From NCBI RefSeq assembly GCF_900142985.1, contig NZ_LT670849.1, positions 7,456,501-7,520,500 on the forward strand: a DNA stretch of 64,000 nt, in the 5' to 3' direction. The notes under the pieces were generated by a model. That model saw only the letters and a program-made list of their open reading frames with translations, was not told where the DNA came from and made no database searches. The position numbers and the translations under genes are program-made. Source of the DNA: Bradyrhizobium erythrophlei. Lineage in GTDB: Bacteria > Pseudomonadota > Alphaproteobacteria > Rhizobiales > Xanthobacteraceae. Shown here one piece after another: positions 26,296 through 35,834 of the stretch (position 1 is its first letter; every line of letters starts with the position of its first letter).

Positions 26296-27465
26296 ATGGC
26301 TGCGGATAATGACTCCGGGATTTCTCTTTCCAATCCGATAAAGCTTAGCGTCATTATCCCGTGTTACAACGAGGAAGCTACGCTTGAGGAATGCGTTCAT
26401 CGCGTCCTTGCAATTCAAGACGAATTGCTAAAGTTAGAGCTCATCGTTGTCGACGATTGTTCAAAAGATAAGAGCCTGGAAATCGCAAGGGGATTGGCTC
26501 AACGCATCCCCGAGTTGTCGTTGTTGCAACATGAGGTGAATAAAGGCAAGGGAGCGGCGCTGCGCACCGGCATTGCCCATGCGACTGGCGATTTTGTTGC
26601 GATCCAAGATGCTGATCTCGAATACGATCCCATCGATCTGAAGAGATTACTGATCCCGTTACGCAATGGCGACGCGGACGTCGTCTTCGGATCACGTTTT
26701 TTATCGACGGAATTTCGTCGCGTGCTCTACTTCTGGCATTCGCTGGCGAACAGCTTTCTCACCACGCTTTCAAACATGCTTACCGATCTGAATCTCACTG
26801 ATATGGAAACCTGCTACAAGGTGTTCCGGCGACAGGTAATTCAGAGCATCACAATCGAGGAGAACCGGTTTGGTTTTGAGCCTGAGGTGGTTGCCAAAAT
26901 TGCGCAGATGCGAGTGCGGATATATGAGACTGGAATTTCGTATCGCGGCCGGACTTATGCCGAGGGAAAGAAGATCGGCCTGAAAGATGCGTGGAGAGCC
27001 TTATATTGCATCTTAAAATATAATCTTCCTAAAGTACCGTTGCCTGTGCAGTTTGTATTCTACGCCTGCATCGGCGGAGTGGCGGCGGTCGTCAATCTTC
27101 TGTGCTTTGTGTTGCTGCTCCGCATGGATCTTGGATTGACAGCATCAGTCCTAGCGGCGTTCTTCATAGCCGCAGGCGTCAACTACTATCTCTCAATCAC
27201 ATTGCTTTTCCGTCACAAGGCGAAATGGAACACAATCGCGGAGCTTTTAGTATACTTTATTCTTGTTGTGACGATCAGCTTAATCGATTTGGGCTGCACC
27301 CGGGGTTTCGTTGCCCTTGGTATCGATCCACCACTCGCCAAGGTCTTTTCGACGGTGATTGGTCTAGTCTTAAACTTTGCCGGGCGACGATTTATCGTAT
27401 TTCCACAGAAGCCCAATCCGGATTGGAAGCCGCAAGAATCTATTCGCCAGCGAAAAACACCGTGA
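26296..27465 (+). CDS. GT2 glycosyltransferase fused to a GtrA membrane domain
   Basis: The 389-residue protein starts with a dolichyl-phosphate-mannose-synthase-like GT2 domain (about 13-235): LSVIIPCYNEEATLEECV, VVDDCSKD, NKGKGAALRTGIAHATGD, IQDADLEYDP and VFGSRF. A GtrA-like membrane domain (about 245-375) with four TM spans follows (FYACIGGVAAVVNLLCFVLL and three more). Such fusions make a polyprenyl-phosphate-linked sugar and help bring it across the membrane. The GT-C-like gene 127 bp downstream, same strand, could use that lipid-linked sugar. The ATG at 26296 is kept, with TAGGTAACT upstream. Confidence 0.9.
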   Translation: MAADNDSGISLSNPIKLSVIIPCYNEEATLEECVHRVLAIQDELLKLELIVVDDCSKDKSLEIARGLAQRIPELSLLQHEVNKGKGAALRTGIAHATGDFVAIQDADLEYDPIDLKRLLIPLRNGDADVVFGSRFLSTEFRRVLYFWHSLANSFLTTLSNMLTDLNLTDMETCYKVFRRQVIQSITIEENRFGFEPEVVAKIAQMRVRIYETGISYRGRTYAEGKKIGLKDAWRALYCILKYNLPKVPLPVQFVFYACIGGVAAVVNLLCFVLLLRMDLGLTASVLAAFFIAAGVNYYLSITLLFRHKAKWNTIAELLVYFILVVTISLIDLGCTRGFVALGIDPPLAKVFSTVIGLVLNFAGRRFIVFPQKPNPDWKPQESIRQRKTP

Positions 27466-27592
27466 TACTCCTTCGAGAACGTCTCAGACGTAAATGCATA
27501 CCTAGGACTGCTCGTGCCAGCTGTGTGGCGCTGGAGAGATTCGATGAGTGCCCTTGATGACGGCACCTTGAAAGGGACGTCGTTGTCGCGAC

Positions 27593-29584
27593 GTGATCCT
27601 AGGCACGATGGACCTCGGGCTGTTGCGCCGAACACGTCTCAGTCCACCAGTGAAGCTGGCAATGTTTGAGCCGAGCTTCGGTAGCGCTTTCGGTTTTCCA
27701 CCCGTGGTCCATGCAATTTTTTTTGCGTGCCTCTTTTGGCTGTTCGCACTTTCACTCGGTCGACGACTGGTAATTATTTTTCGCCTTCGCTCTGACGATT
27801 TCACGGAATTAGAATCAAACCTGATCGCGATGGTTATCGGTACCGGATTTCTACAACTGGTGCCGTATTTGCTGGGATCTATTCATGCTCTGACTGCAAA
27901 TACAGTACGCCTTGCATGTTTACTGCTCATGTTACTGCTCTTGCCTGAAACAGTGCGAGTGTTCATTAGGGCGGGTCAGTGGCTTAGAACAGCGCTGAAG
28001 ACCGCCGTGCCGACCGCGTTGAAAATCTGGAGCATAATATTTTCTGCTGTCCTTGCGATCTTCTTGGTTCATGCCCTCTCATTCGGTTCGTTCGGGGACG
28101 ACGATGGCTACCACCTCAGTGCGCCAACCCGCTGGCTGCACGAAAACACACTGAGTTACCTCCCGACCTATACGAACACGAACGCGTCCATGGGCTTCGA
28201 AATGCTCTACGCGATCGCGCTCTCGTTTAACGAACCAGTGGCTGCCAAACTCCTGCACTACAGCTCGGGCCTTTGGACGCTGCTCTCGATTGGACTTTGC
28301 GCCCGCCGTCTTGGAGACCCGACGGCGGGAATTATTGCGATTTCAGCCCTCCTCATTTCAAACCCTGTCGTGAACCTTTCGTTTATCTTTCCACTGGCAT
28401 ACGTCGATTTCCCGTCGTGCTGGGCAGCGATGCTGAGTGTGCTCGGGTGGCTCGTTTGGCGCCGGCATCCGAGCCAACAGCTGCTGTCGATCGTCGCCCT
28501 GTGCGCCGGCATAGCGGTCTCATTCAAGTTAACGGCGGCCCCGCTCATTATTGCTTGGATTTGCACGATAGCACTGGAGCTTCGTAGCCGCCGGGTTCCC
28601 TGGTTGGAGACCCTGAGGCAGCTTAGTGGTTTCAGCGCTATTGCAGCGGCGCCGGTATGCCTGTGGCTTTTGCGGAACTTCGTAGTGACGGGCAATCCGC
28701 TTTATCCGATGCTCGCGGATTTTATCAAGACGCGCGATTGGTCGGCCGGACAAGCTGAAATCTTTTCACGATACATGCACTACTACGCTTGGGGCGTTGC
28801 AAGCGGCGCCCAGCTCGGCGAATTGGCGCGCAAAACCTCGGTCATTTTAACAACACTGCTTGTCGCTGGTATAGCAGGTTTGCTTGCGTCGCGAACGCGA
28901 GACACCACCTCGCGAATCCTTATCTTATTCGCGACGATTTTCACAGTCGTAAGCGCGTTTTTGACGGGACTGTATTTCCGCTACTGGCTGTTTGGAATAA
29001 TTTGCTTCACCCTTGTAGGCGCGATCATGCTTTGCCGACTGGTTCAGGAGGCAGGTCATCGGCTGGCCACCGCAATTGCACTGATCTCGATCGCCTTGGT
29101 AGTGCAAGTCGATCGCGAACGACGCGAGCCGCAAAGACTCGTAACTGACCTGAATATAGCGACGGGCGTGCTCACTTCTGAGCGAGCGCATGCGGGTGAT
29201 CCCGTTTGGCGGTTCTGGGTGAGAGTGCGTGAACTCACGCCTCCAAACGCGAAGATTTTGGTTTCGGCATTTTACACAACTTTCGGTGCTTCGAGCTTCG
29301 GATGCTTTCCGATCGATCGTCAATGCTACACGACGGACAGCCATCTTCAACGGTTTATCCGGCTCGATACGTGGCCTGCTTTCTTGGAAAGCGTGCGAGG
29401 CGCCGGCATCCAATATGTCATTATCTCAAATCAGCAGTTCACAGCCAATCGCCAGGGATTCACCTTTACGGAAGGCATCAATGAGTATCCTTTCTGCGCT
29501 CGACTAGTTGAGGAATATGCAGAAGTGATTGCGGCCGACGAACACCTATTACTTTATCGACTTCGAACACTCGACCCTTCGTAA
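27593..29584 (+). CDS. GT-C-like polytopic membrane glycosyltransferase
   Basis: The 663-codon frame has ten or more hydrophobic spans and a C-terminal soluble part of about 130 residues. Between the first spans lies an acidic loop, SFGSFGDDDGYHLSAPTRWL, comparable to the acidic motif in the first extracytoplasmic loop of GT-C enzymes that use polyprenyl-phosphate sugars. It follows the GT2-GtrA gene, a natural donor supplier. The start is uncertain: GTG 27593, ATG 27608 (CCTAGG upstream) or ATG 27662 are possible. Role as a glycan-modifying transferase is inferred from layout and context. Confidence 0.72.
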   Translation: MILGTMDLGLLRRTRLSPPVKLAMFEPSFGSAFGFPPVVHAIFFACLFWLFALSLGRRLVIIFRLRSDDFTELESNLIAMVIGTGFLQLVPYLLGSIHALTANTVRLACLLLMLLLLPETVRVFIRAGQWLRTALKTAVPTALKIWSIIFSAVLAIFLVHALSFGSFGDDDGYHLSAPTRWLHENTLSYLPTYTNTNASMGFEMLYAIALSFNEPVAAKLLHYSSGLWTLLSIGLCARRLGDPTAGIIAISALLISNPVVNLSFIFPLAYVDFPSCWAAMLSVLGWLVWRRHPSQQLLSIVALCAGIAVSFKLTAAPLIIAWICTIALELRSRRVPWLETLRQLSGFSAIAAAPVCLWLLRNFVVTGNPLYPMLADFIKTRDWSAGQAEIFSRYMHYYAWGVASGAQLGELARKTSVILTTLLVAGIAGLLASRTRDTTSRILILFATIFTVVSAFLTGLYFRYWLFGIICFTLVGAIMLCRLVQEAGHRLATAIALISIALVVQVDRERREPQRLVTDLNIATGVLTSERAHAGDPVWRFWVRVRELTPPNAKILVSAFYTTFGASSFGCFPIDRQCYTTDSHLQRFIRLDTWPAFLESVRGAGIQYVIISNQQFTANRQGFTFTEGINEYPFCARLVEEYAEVIAADEHLLLYRLRTLDPS

Positions 29585-29939
29585 ACGCATAAGCGTCCCT
29601 GCTGGTTAGCAGATTAACTGCCGATTTCTTATGAAAACTCGCTACGGCTCGTCGCCAGCGCCTACGGCTTACGGAAAATCATCCACGGCACTGGAGCGAT
29701 ACCGGGTGGTCATCCAGGACGACTACCATCATCCCGTCGACCTCCACCCCTAAAGTCGGTTGCACTCGACACCGCCGCAGAAGCTGCCGGCCAGAAGAAT
29801 TGCCAGGTCTGGTCTGTCCTGCTTGGATGGCAATCTCAATCGTTCCAATGTTCCAGATGTCGGTCGGGTTGGAAACAAGACCGCATTACCTGGAGTTTTG
29901 GACGTACCCGTCCGTACGTTCGAGCCTTATTGACGATGG
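29585..29939. other. 355-bp convergent gap holding decayed sequence
   Basis: Besides the Wza-like remnant, the part from about 29808 to 29900 may be a degenerate form of the Ig-like linker of the adjoining giant gene (a faint match of GATGGCAATCTCAATC to its linker DNA). This would mean the giant gene was once longer. The match is weak. Confidence 0.35.
29654..29752 (+). pseudogene. 3' remnant of a third Wza-like gene
   Basis: From 29654 the plus strand reads ASAYGLRKIIHGTGAIP, matching the C-terminal TSAYGLRNIIQGAGAVPS of the two Wza-like genes, with about 70 % DNA identity over the first 50 bases. After that a frameshift is needed to reach a stop (TAA at 29750-29752) at the position where the intact copies end. 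Nothing of the rest of the gene is left upstream. Confidence 0.65.
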
Positions 29940-32900
29940 TCATTGGGAAGGCGCACCGCCTGACGGATATGCATTATTCGATCCGGGCAAAACAGGCACA
30001 CCACCAGGAACATCGGCAAGGACGATGTTCACGTTCGACGTGATCATCGTTTGATCCGACCCGATTTGTACAACATTGGTACCGGGTACCAGATCGGTTA
30101 CCGGGATGGTGACGGCAAATGTTTTCCAGGTAAATCCGAGCTGATCCGGATAAGGCCAAGGCACTGAATGCGCATGACCATTCACCGTCACGTTGAGCGT
30201 AGTGAACGCATAATATTCGTAGAAATTGAAAAGAACGCGAACGGCTGCTGGCGTTGGATTAGCCGGTAAGTTTAACACGTTCCAGCTTGCGGTTTGGTTA
30301 GGACCAGATATCTGGCCTAGATCAGTTGTGCTCGTAGCCGGATCCGGCCGATTGATGTCCAATGCATCGTAGCTAAAGTCACGATAGGTAAATGGTCCGT
30401 CAAAGGCGACATTATCCCATACAAACGTATGTTGCTTTTGCGAGGGGGGAGCTCCCTTATCGGCGTTGTAATGCACATCTTCGAGCCAGATTAATCCGCG
30501 TGTAAGTGTCAGATTTGCGTTGGTGATAACGGCGATGTGCCTAAGCGTGGACGGCGATGGTGCGACACCGGCGTCGGTGGCATAGACGTCAATCTGACTT
30601 TGAGAGATCTTGAGTTCGACATGATTCATGATTCCTGAATTGTCAGGAGATGAAATCACACAGTCGAGTTGTTGGACCGCCATATTGGTTCGGACGCCAC
30701 CAATTCCAACGGTATCGTCCATGACGTAATTACGAACGACCACGGCTGAATCGACCGTCCAACGTGGCTGACTTAAATTATTTCCATTGGGGCAAGATCC
30801 GTATTGCCCGGCAACAACAGCTGCACCAAACCGAATTCCAAAACCGTTTTGTGGGAGTGCTTGCCATGTACCAAAGTGATTGAACGGCGCAGGTACTGGA
30901 AGATCAGACATCCAAAACTCAGGCCATACTGCATGGATTCCGTGAGAATCATTGCTGACGTCAAAGGAGACGGTCCCGGTCCTTCCAGCAAAATCAAACG
31001 GCTGTTTCGGATACATCGCTAACGTTGTTACCGTTCCTGCCTCAAACACGCCGGTCGGATTATCATTGCTGGCTTCGCGAAGCTGGCCATTGCAAATTAC
31101 TACATCGTTAGGAGGCGTAACCGCAGTCGTCCCACCACAGGTTTGGAGTTGGGTTGACAAAGCCCATCCATTAAGAGTGCCCTGACCAAAATTGGCCTGA
31201 CCAGCCCGAGATACGCCCCACACATTTGGATCAAGATCGCCAGTGCGGCTCTGGATTCCGGGATTCTTCTGGTCAAAGGTCTCACAGAAGGCAACTGCAC
31301 CACCCAACTGCATGCTGCAATTTCCGCTAACAGGAGTTGGAGATCCGGTCCCAGTCGATCCGGAGCCTGACCCAGACCCAGACCCAGACGCCACCAATAC
31401 CGACGCCGAGCAACTCGCGGTGCTGCCGCCATTAGAACCGCCGCAGCTCCATGTCCACGGGCCAGAGCCTGCCACGGACGACGACGTGCCGGCTGAGCAA
31501 AGATTGGTTGAAGGTGCAGACGACGCCTGCGTGGCGTTTGCTGATCCACACACGCCGCTGATCGCCACCGGGGCGGCATTCACTGCCACCGTCGCACTCG
31601 CCATTGGCGACGTGCCTCCGGTCCCGGTGCAGGCCAGCGTGTAAGTCGTCGTGGTCGGCGGCGAAACTGCAAGAGTACCACTGGTTGCTTTCGGTCCTGT
31701 CCAACCGCCTCCGGCGTTGCATGAGCTTGCGTTGGTCGAATTCCAGGTTGCCATTGAGATCTGGCCAGAGGTTATGCCGGTTGGACTCGCCGAAAATGCT
31801 ACCGTAGGAAGTGGAACGTTGCCGCTACCGCCGCTCGGATATGCATTATTTGATCCGGGCAGAACGGGCACTCCCCCCGGGACATTCAAGAGTACGATGC
31901 TTACGTTGGACGTCACCATAGCTTGATCCGACCCAAGCGTTACAACATTGGTGCCTGGCACAAGATCTGTAGTCGGAATGGTTACGGCAAAGGTCTTCCA
32001 GGTGAATCCCTTCGTGTCGGGGTAAGGCCAAGGCACTGAATGTGCATGACCGTTCACCGCCACGTTGAGCGTTTTGAAGGGGTAGTATTCGTAGAAATTG
32101 AAAACCACACGAACAGACTCCGCCGTCGGATTGGCCGGAATACTGAGCACATTCCAGCTTGCGGTCTGATTAGGGCCAGAAATCTTGCCCAAGTCCAACG
32201 TGTGAGTAGCTGCATCTGCTTGCTCAACATCCAAGGCATCGTAGCTGAAGTCACGATAGGTGAATGGTCCGTCAAACGCCACATTGTCCCAGACAAACGT
32301 GTGTTGTCTCTGCGACGGTACATTCGGACTAGATTCGGCCGCGTCCGCGTTGAAGTGGACATCTTCAAGCGAGATTAACCCGCGCGTAAGCGCCAGATTA
32401 GCGTTGGTGATGACAGCGATGTGCCTAAGCGTGGACGGCGATGCTGCGACACCGGCATCGGTGGCGTAGACGTCGATCTGGTTTTGAGAGATCTTGAGCT
32501 CGATATGATTCATTATTCCTGAATTGTCGGGCGGTGAAATGACACAATCCAGTTGTTTGACCGCCATATTAGTTCGGACGCCGCCAATTCCGTTCGTATC
32601 ATCCATAACGTAATTGCGAACGACCACAGCTGAATCGACTGTCCAGCGCCGCTTATCCAGATTGTTCCCGTTCCCGCACGATCCCCATCCACCAGGTGCA
32701 ACCGCAGCACCGAAGCGGATTCCAAAACCGTTTTGTGGAAGAGCTTGCCACGAATCATAGTGGTTAAATGGCGTGGGGACTGGAAGATTACTCATCCAGA
32801 ACTCGGGCCACGTTGCCGAAGTGCCGTGTGAATCATTACTAACGTCAAAAGAGACCGTCCCGGTCCTTCCGGAAAAATCAAACGGTTGTTTCGGAAACAT

Positions 32901-35252
32901 TGCCAACGTTGTTACTGTGCCAGCCTCGTAAACACCGGTCGGATTGTCATTGCTGGCTTCACGGAGCTGGCCGTTACAAATCATGATGTCGTTGGGCGGC
33001 GTGACGGTAGTCGTCCCATTACAAGTTTGAAGTTGGGTCGCCGCCCATCCATTGTACTGGCCTCGACCATAATTAACATTGCCGGTAGCACGAGAAACTC
33101 CCCAGACATTGGGATCGAGATCGCCGGTACGACCGCGGCTTCCGGAATTCTTCTTGTCAAAGGTTTCGCAGAAGGCGACCGAACCGCCTAACTGCATGCT
33201 GCAGTTCCCGCTGACAGGAGTTGGCGTTGGATCTGAGGTAGATCCAGATCCGGACCCGGACCCAGACCCCACCAACACCGACGCTGAGCAGCTCGCGCCG
33301 GTGCCGCCGTTGGCACCGCCACAGCTCCAGGTCCACGGGCCCGAGCCTGCCACGGACGACGACGTGCCGGCCGAGCAAAGGTTGGCGGAAGGTGCAGATG
33401 ATGCTGGTATGCCGTTCGCCGATCCACACATACCGTTGATCGCCACCGGGGGAGCACCACCGACGGCCACGGTCGTACTGGCGGTTGGCGATGTGCCGCC
33501 GGCGCCGCTGCAGGCCAGCATGTAAGTCGTGGTGGTTTTTGGCGCTACCGCAAGAGTGCCGCTAGGGTCTTTCGGCCCCGACCAGCCGCCAGAGCCGGTG
33601 CACGAAGAAGCGTTGGTCGAAGACCAAGTCGCCATCGATATTTGGCCGGAGCTTATGTTGGTTGGGCTCGCCGAGAATGCCACCGTAGGTGGCGTGGCTG
33701 GCGGGGAAGTTACCGTACCTGTGGTCCCCAGAAGCAAATCAATGTTGGCGACTACTGGCGGAAAATCCATCGGGGCGTTCAACGGGACCAATTCTAACGT
33801 ATTCGTCCCTGAAACGACGTCCGATGTTGGAACATCAAGCGACCACGACAAAAAGCCCAATGGCGCTCCGGCCACGGCATTTATATCGGCAAGATCCCCT
33901 GCCGTAAAATTATAGTTTCTCCAAGTACCACCATTAAAGCGATACTGAATGCCCCAAGTCGTATCCGGTGTATGAGTGACCGTATTGAAAAATGCGTTCA
34001 ACGTGAGTGTCGCTGAAGTGATGCCCGCGATATTAACATTTTGAAACGTCAGAGCATTTATTTTGGTTGTCGGGCTATAGATTCCTATTCCTGTCGTTCC
34101 GTTGAGAAGTTGATAACCTAGATTTTGCACAGGGCCAGCCACGGGGCCATTGTATGTCGAAGTGGTCGTGTTGTTTGGAATCTCGTAGGCGCTCGGCACG
34201 GGAACCACCGGCCCGTCAAAGCCAATGTTGTCCCAGTGGTAAACCACGTCAGGGCCAACGCCATACTTCACCGTTGCATGATTTCTCGGGTTGAAGTGAA
34301 CGTAGCCGCGTGTGAACGGTAGGTTGATGTTCGCCGTGTACAATAGCTTATAGTTAGGGAAGGTCTTCCCGTTGTCCGTCGAGAAATCGGAACCGTAGAC
34401 GGCGATGGAATTTTGTGAGACCTGCACTTCGAAATGGTTCAACGAGCCAAACTGTGTAGCAGCGCAACCATTGACGTGGTCGTACGTTGGAGCGACGATT
34501 GTGCCGACGTAATTGTTGTAAATGAAGGTGTTGAGGGGGGCGACAGAGGTCGGGCATTCTGGAAAAGTACTTAACCGTAGCGTAAGACCATTTCTAGGAA
34601 CCGGGCCCACTTCGAAATTTTGAAATTCCCTGAACGTTGTGGCCGGCGACGGGTCTTGTGTAAGCTCAAGCTCAATGAAGCCTCCAAGATTTTGAGCCAC
34701 GGCATCAACGTCAAAATGAATTGTGCCAGTGCGTCCTGCGAAATCGAATGGCTGACGAACCATATATGAGTTGACGCCGTAATTTTGCATTGCGACAGCC
34801 GTCATTAGTTGTGACGACCGCGTGCCGCTCGGGTCGCAAATCAATGTGTCATTCGGCGGGAAAACGGACGTTTGCGTAATTCCAGCGCGACATTGTGGGA
34901 TTGGGGCAACCGGAACAGGATTGGCGGTGCCGTATCCAGATGAACCAATTTCCCCCGATAAGCGAGCCGTCGACCATTTTTTAGGGTCCAGGTCGCCGCC
35001 GCGGCCGCCGACGGCGGCTGGCCCCTCGTCGAATGTCTCACAGAACGCGGCTGCGCTTAGACTGCAATTTGCAGATGGAGTGAAAGTTGTCGGCGCGCTT
35101 TGAGCATACGCTAACGAGGCCATCACCAACGATTGGAGTCCGATGGCGAAGGCAAAGGCCCGAGCGAGTCCATGTCGAGCGCGAATAAGCGAATAGTTTA
35201 GGTAAGCCAATGATCTGCTCCGAAATATTTTTCCAATCTTAGATTCGATCAA
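29940..35252 (-). CDS. Giant modular secreted protein, probable type II secretion substrate (1,770 aa)
   Basis: A TTG start at 35252 is supported by AGGGGTG six bases upstream; that site overlaps the gspG stop codon (35264-35262), so the two genes are coupled. A long basic N-region and hydrophobic span (GLQSLVMASLAYAQ) act as signal. Module 1 (about 60-515), module 2 (about 684-1137) and module 3 (about 1311-1765) each open with NCSxxxxxAFCETFD-like sequence, contain PFDFxGRTGTxxFDV, and have WDNIGFDGP or WDNVAFDGP, a concanavalin/jelly-roll-like pattern. Two linkers hold an Ig-like unit (PTVAFSASPT, SSTNASSC) and a cysteine unit (GPWTWSCGG), ending in Gly-Ser repeats. It probably binds polysaccharide or surfaces outside the cell. 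No catalytic motif is recognised. Confidence 0.82.
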   Translation of the reverse strand: MIESKIGKIFRSRSLAYLNYSLIRARHGLARAFAFAIGLQSLVMASLAYAQSAPTTFTPSANCSLSAAAFCETFDEGPAAVGGRGGDLDPKKWSTARLSGEIGSSGYGTANPVPVAPIPQCRAGITQTSVFPPNDTLICDPSGTRSSQLMTAVAMQNYGVNSYMVRQPFDFAGRTGTIHFDVDAVAQNLGGFIELELTQDPSPATTFREFQNFEVGPVPRNGLTLRLSTFPECPTSVAPLNTFIYNNYVGTIVAPTYDHVNGCAATQFGSLNHFEVQVSQNSIAVYGSDFSTDNGKTFPNYKLLYTANINLPFTRGYVHFNPRNHATVKYGVGPDVVYHWDNIGFDGPVVPVPSAYEIPNNTTTSTYNGPVAGPVQNLGYQLLNGTTGIGIYSPTTKINALTFQNVNIAGITSATLTLNAFFNTVTHTPDTTWGIQYRFNGGTWRNYNFTAGDLADINAVAGAPLGFLSWSLDVPTSDVVSGTNTLELVPLNAPMDFPPVVANIDLLLGTTGTVTSPPATPPTVAFSASPTNISSGQISMATWSSTNASSCTGSGGWSGPKDPSGTLAVAPKTTTTYMLACSGAGGTSPTASTTVAVGGAPPVAINGMCGSANGIPASSAPSANLCSAGTSSSVAGSGPWTWSCGGANGGTGASCSASVLVGSGSGSGSGSTSDPTPTPVSGNCSMQLGGSVAFCETFDKKNSGSRGRTGDLDPNVWGVSRATGNVNYGRGQYNGWAATQLQTCNGTTTVTPPNDIMICNGQLREASNDNPTGVYEAGTVTTLAMFPKQPFDFSGRTGTVSFDVSNDSHGTSATWPEFWMSNLPVPTPFNHYDSWQALPQNGFGIRFGAAVAPGGWGSCGNGNNLDKRRWTVDSAVVVRNYVMDDTNGIGGVRTNMAVKQLDCVISPPDNSGIMNHIELKISQNQIDVYATDAGVAASPSTLRHIAVITNANLALTRGLISLEDVHFNADAAESSPNVPSQRQHTFVWDNVAFDGPFTYRDFSYDALDVEQADAATHTLDLGKISGPNQTASWNVLSIPANPTAESVRVVFNFYEYYPFKTLNVAVNGHAHSVPWPYPDTKGFTWKTFAVTIPTTDLVPGTNVVTLGSDQAMVTSNVSIVLLNVPGGVPVLPGSNNAYPSGGSGNVPLPTVAFSASPTGITSGQISMATWNSTNASSCNAGGGWTGPKATSGTLAVSPPTTTTYTLACTGTGGTSPMASATVAVNAAPVAISGVCGSANATQASSAPSTNLCSAGTSSSVAGSGPWTWSCGGSNGGSTASCSASVLVASGSGSGSGSGSTGTGSPTPVSGNCSMQLGGAVAFCETFDQKNPGIQSRTGDLDPNVWGVSRAGQANFGQGTLNGWALSTQLQTCGGTTAVTPPNDVVICNGQLREASNDNPTGVFEAGTVTTLAMYPKQPFDFAGRTGTVSFDVSNDSHGIHAVWPEFWMSDLPVPAPFNHFGTWQALPQNGFGIRFGAAVVAGQYGSCPNGNNLSQPRWTVDSAVVVRNYVMDDTVGIGGVRTNMAVQQLDCVISSPDNSGIMNHVELKISQSQIDVYATDAGVAPSPSTLRHIAVITNANLTLTRGLIWLEDVHYNADKGAPPSQKQHTFVWDNVAFDGPFTYRDFSYDALDINRPDPATSTTDLGQISGPNQTASWNVLNLPANPTPAAVRVLFNFYEYYAFTTLNVTVNGHAHSVPWPYPDQLGFTWKTFAVTIPVTDLVPGTNVVQIGSDQTMITSNVNIVLADVPGGVPVLPGSNNAYPSGGAPSQ
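29965..31808. repeat. Internal direct repeat of the giant gene, copy B (module 3 plus linker 2)
   Basis: This segment aligns along its whole length with 31837-33689, shifted by 1,872-1,881 bp. It covers module 3 and the linker before it. Identity is high but not perfect, and small in-frame indels are present, so the duplication is older than that of the Wza-like genes. Confidence 0.85.
31837..33689. repeat. Internal direct repeat of the giant gene, copy A (module 2 plus linker 1)
   Basis: Partner of the repeat at 29965-31808. Both begin with the GGATATGCATTATT block and end with ACCGTAGG. Module 1 is a far more diverged relative and shows no obvious DNA-level repeat. Confidence 0.85.
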
Positions 35253-35261
35253 ACAACACCC

Positions 35262-35834
35262 CTAGTGGGCGGCGGCTGCTAATGTTTCACCGTTGCCGAT
35301 GTCGGCTGCGGTGCCAGTCCCGCCCTCCTGGCCATCCGACCCTAATGATATGATTTGATAAGGGCGCTTCTCGCCAGGAACTCGGTAAAGGTAGACATGC
35401 CCCCATGGGTCGACCGGCACGGATGCATTCTTTAGATAAGGTCCGTTCCAAACCGAAACGCCTGCAGGTCGCTGCACCAAAGCGGTAAGTCCTTCGCTCG
35501 CGGACGGATAGCGGCCGGCATCAAGATAAAACAGATCAAGTGCGCTGCCGAAGCTCTCGATCTGCAGCTTCGCGGCCTTGACCTTGGCATCTCCGAGATA
35601 GCTGAGAACTCGGGGCCCGACTAAGCCCATCACCAGACCGATGATCGTGATCACCACCAGCATCTCCACCAAAGTGAACCCGCCCTCACCATGGCCTCGC
35701 ATCGCTTGCTGTCTACGCCCAGCGCTGCCGACATAGGGCCGCGACCTACGGGATCGCCGTCTAAATGCGCCAAACTTCGACGAAACTATACCCATCAGGT
35801 TGAGAGATGCCCTGGTTATGACATGCCGCGACAT
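35262..35834 (-). CDS. gspG: Type II secretion major pseudopilin GspG
   Basis: The prepilin cleavage and methylation motif is G|FTLVEMLVVITIIGLVMG, with the conserved Glu at +5, followed by the GspG core (KVKAAKLQIESFGSALDLFY, LDAGRYPS, GLTAL, PWGHVYLY, SLGSDGQEGG) and its calcium-loop region. It forms the pseudopilus shaft. The ATG at 35834 has GGAGAG at the right distance, giving a 190-residue precursor with a basic leader of about 52 residues, far longer than the usual 6-10. An ATG at 35702 would give a normal leader but has no visible ribosome site. It follows gspE by 66 bp and is coupled to the giant gene downstream. Confidence 0.92.
   Translation of the reverse strand: MSRHVITRASLNLMGIVSSKFGAFRRRSRRSRPYVGSAGRRQQAMRGHGEGGFTLVEMLVVITIIGLVMGLVGPRVLSYLGDAKVKAAKLQIESFGSALDLFYLDAGRYPSASEGLTALVQRPAGVSVWNGPYLKNASVPVDPWGHVYLYRVPGEKRPYQIISLGSDGQEGGTGTAADIGNGETLAAAAH

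Noticed and set aside
31243..31644. Plus-strand frames within the giant gene with Pro/Asp repeats
   Set aside because: The Asp-Pro repeats are the reverse reading of the Gly-Ser linker DNA of the giant gene, not a separate protein.
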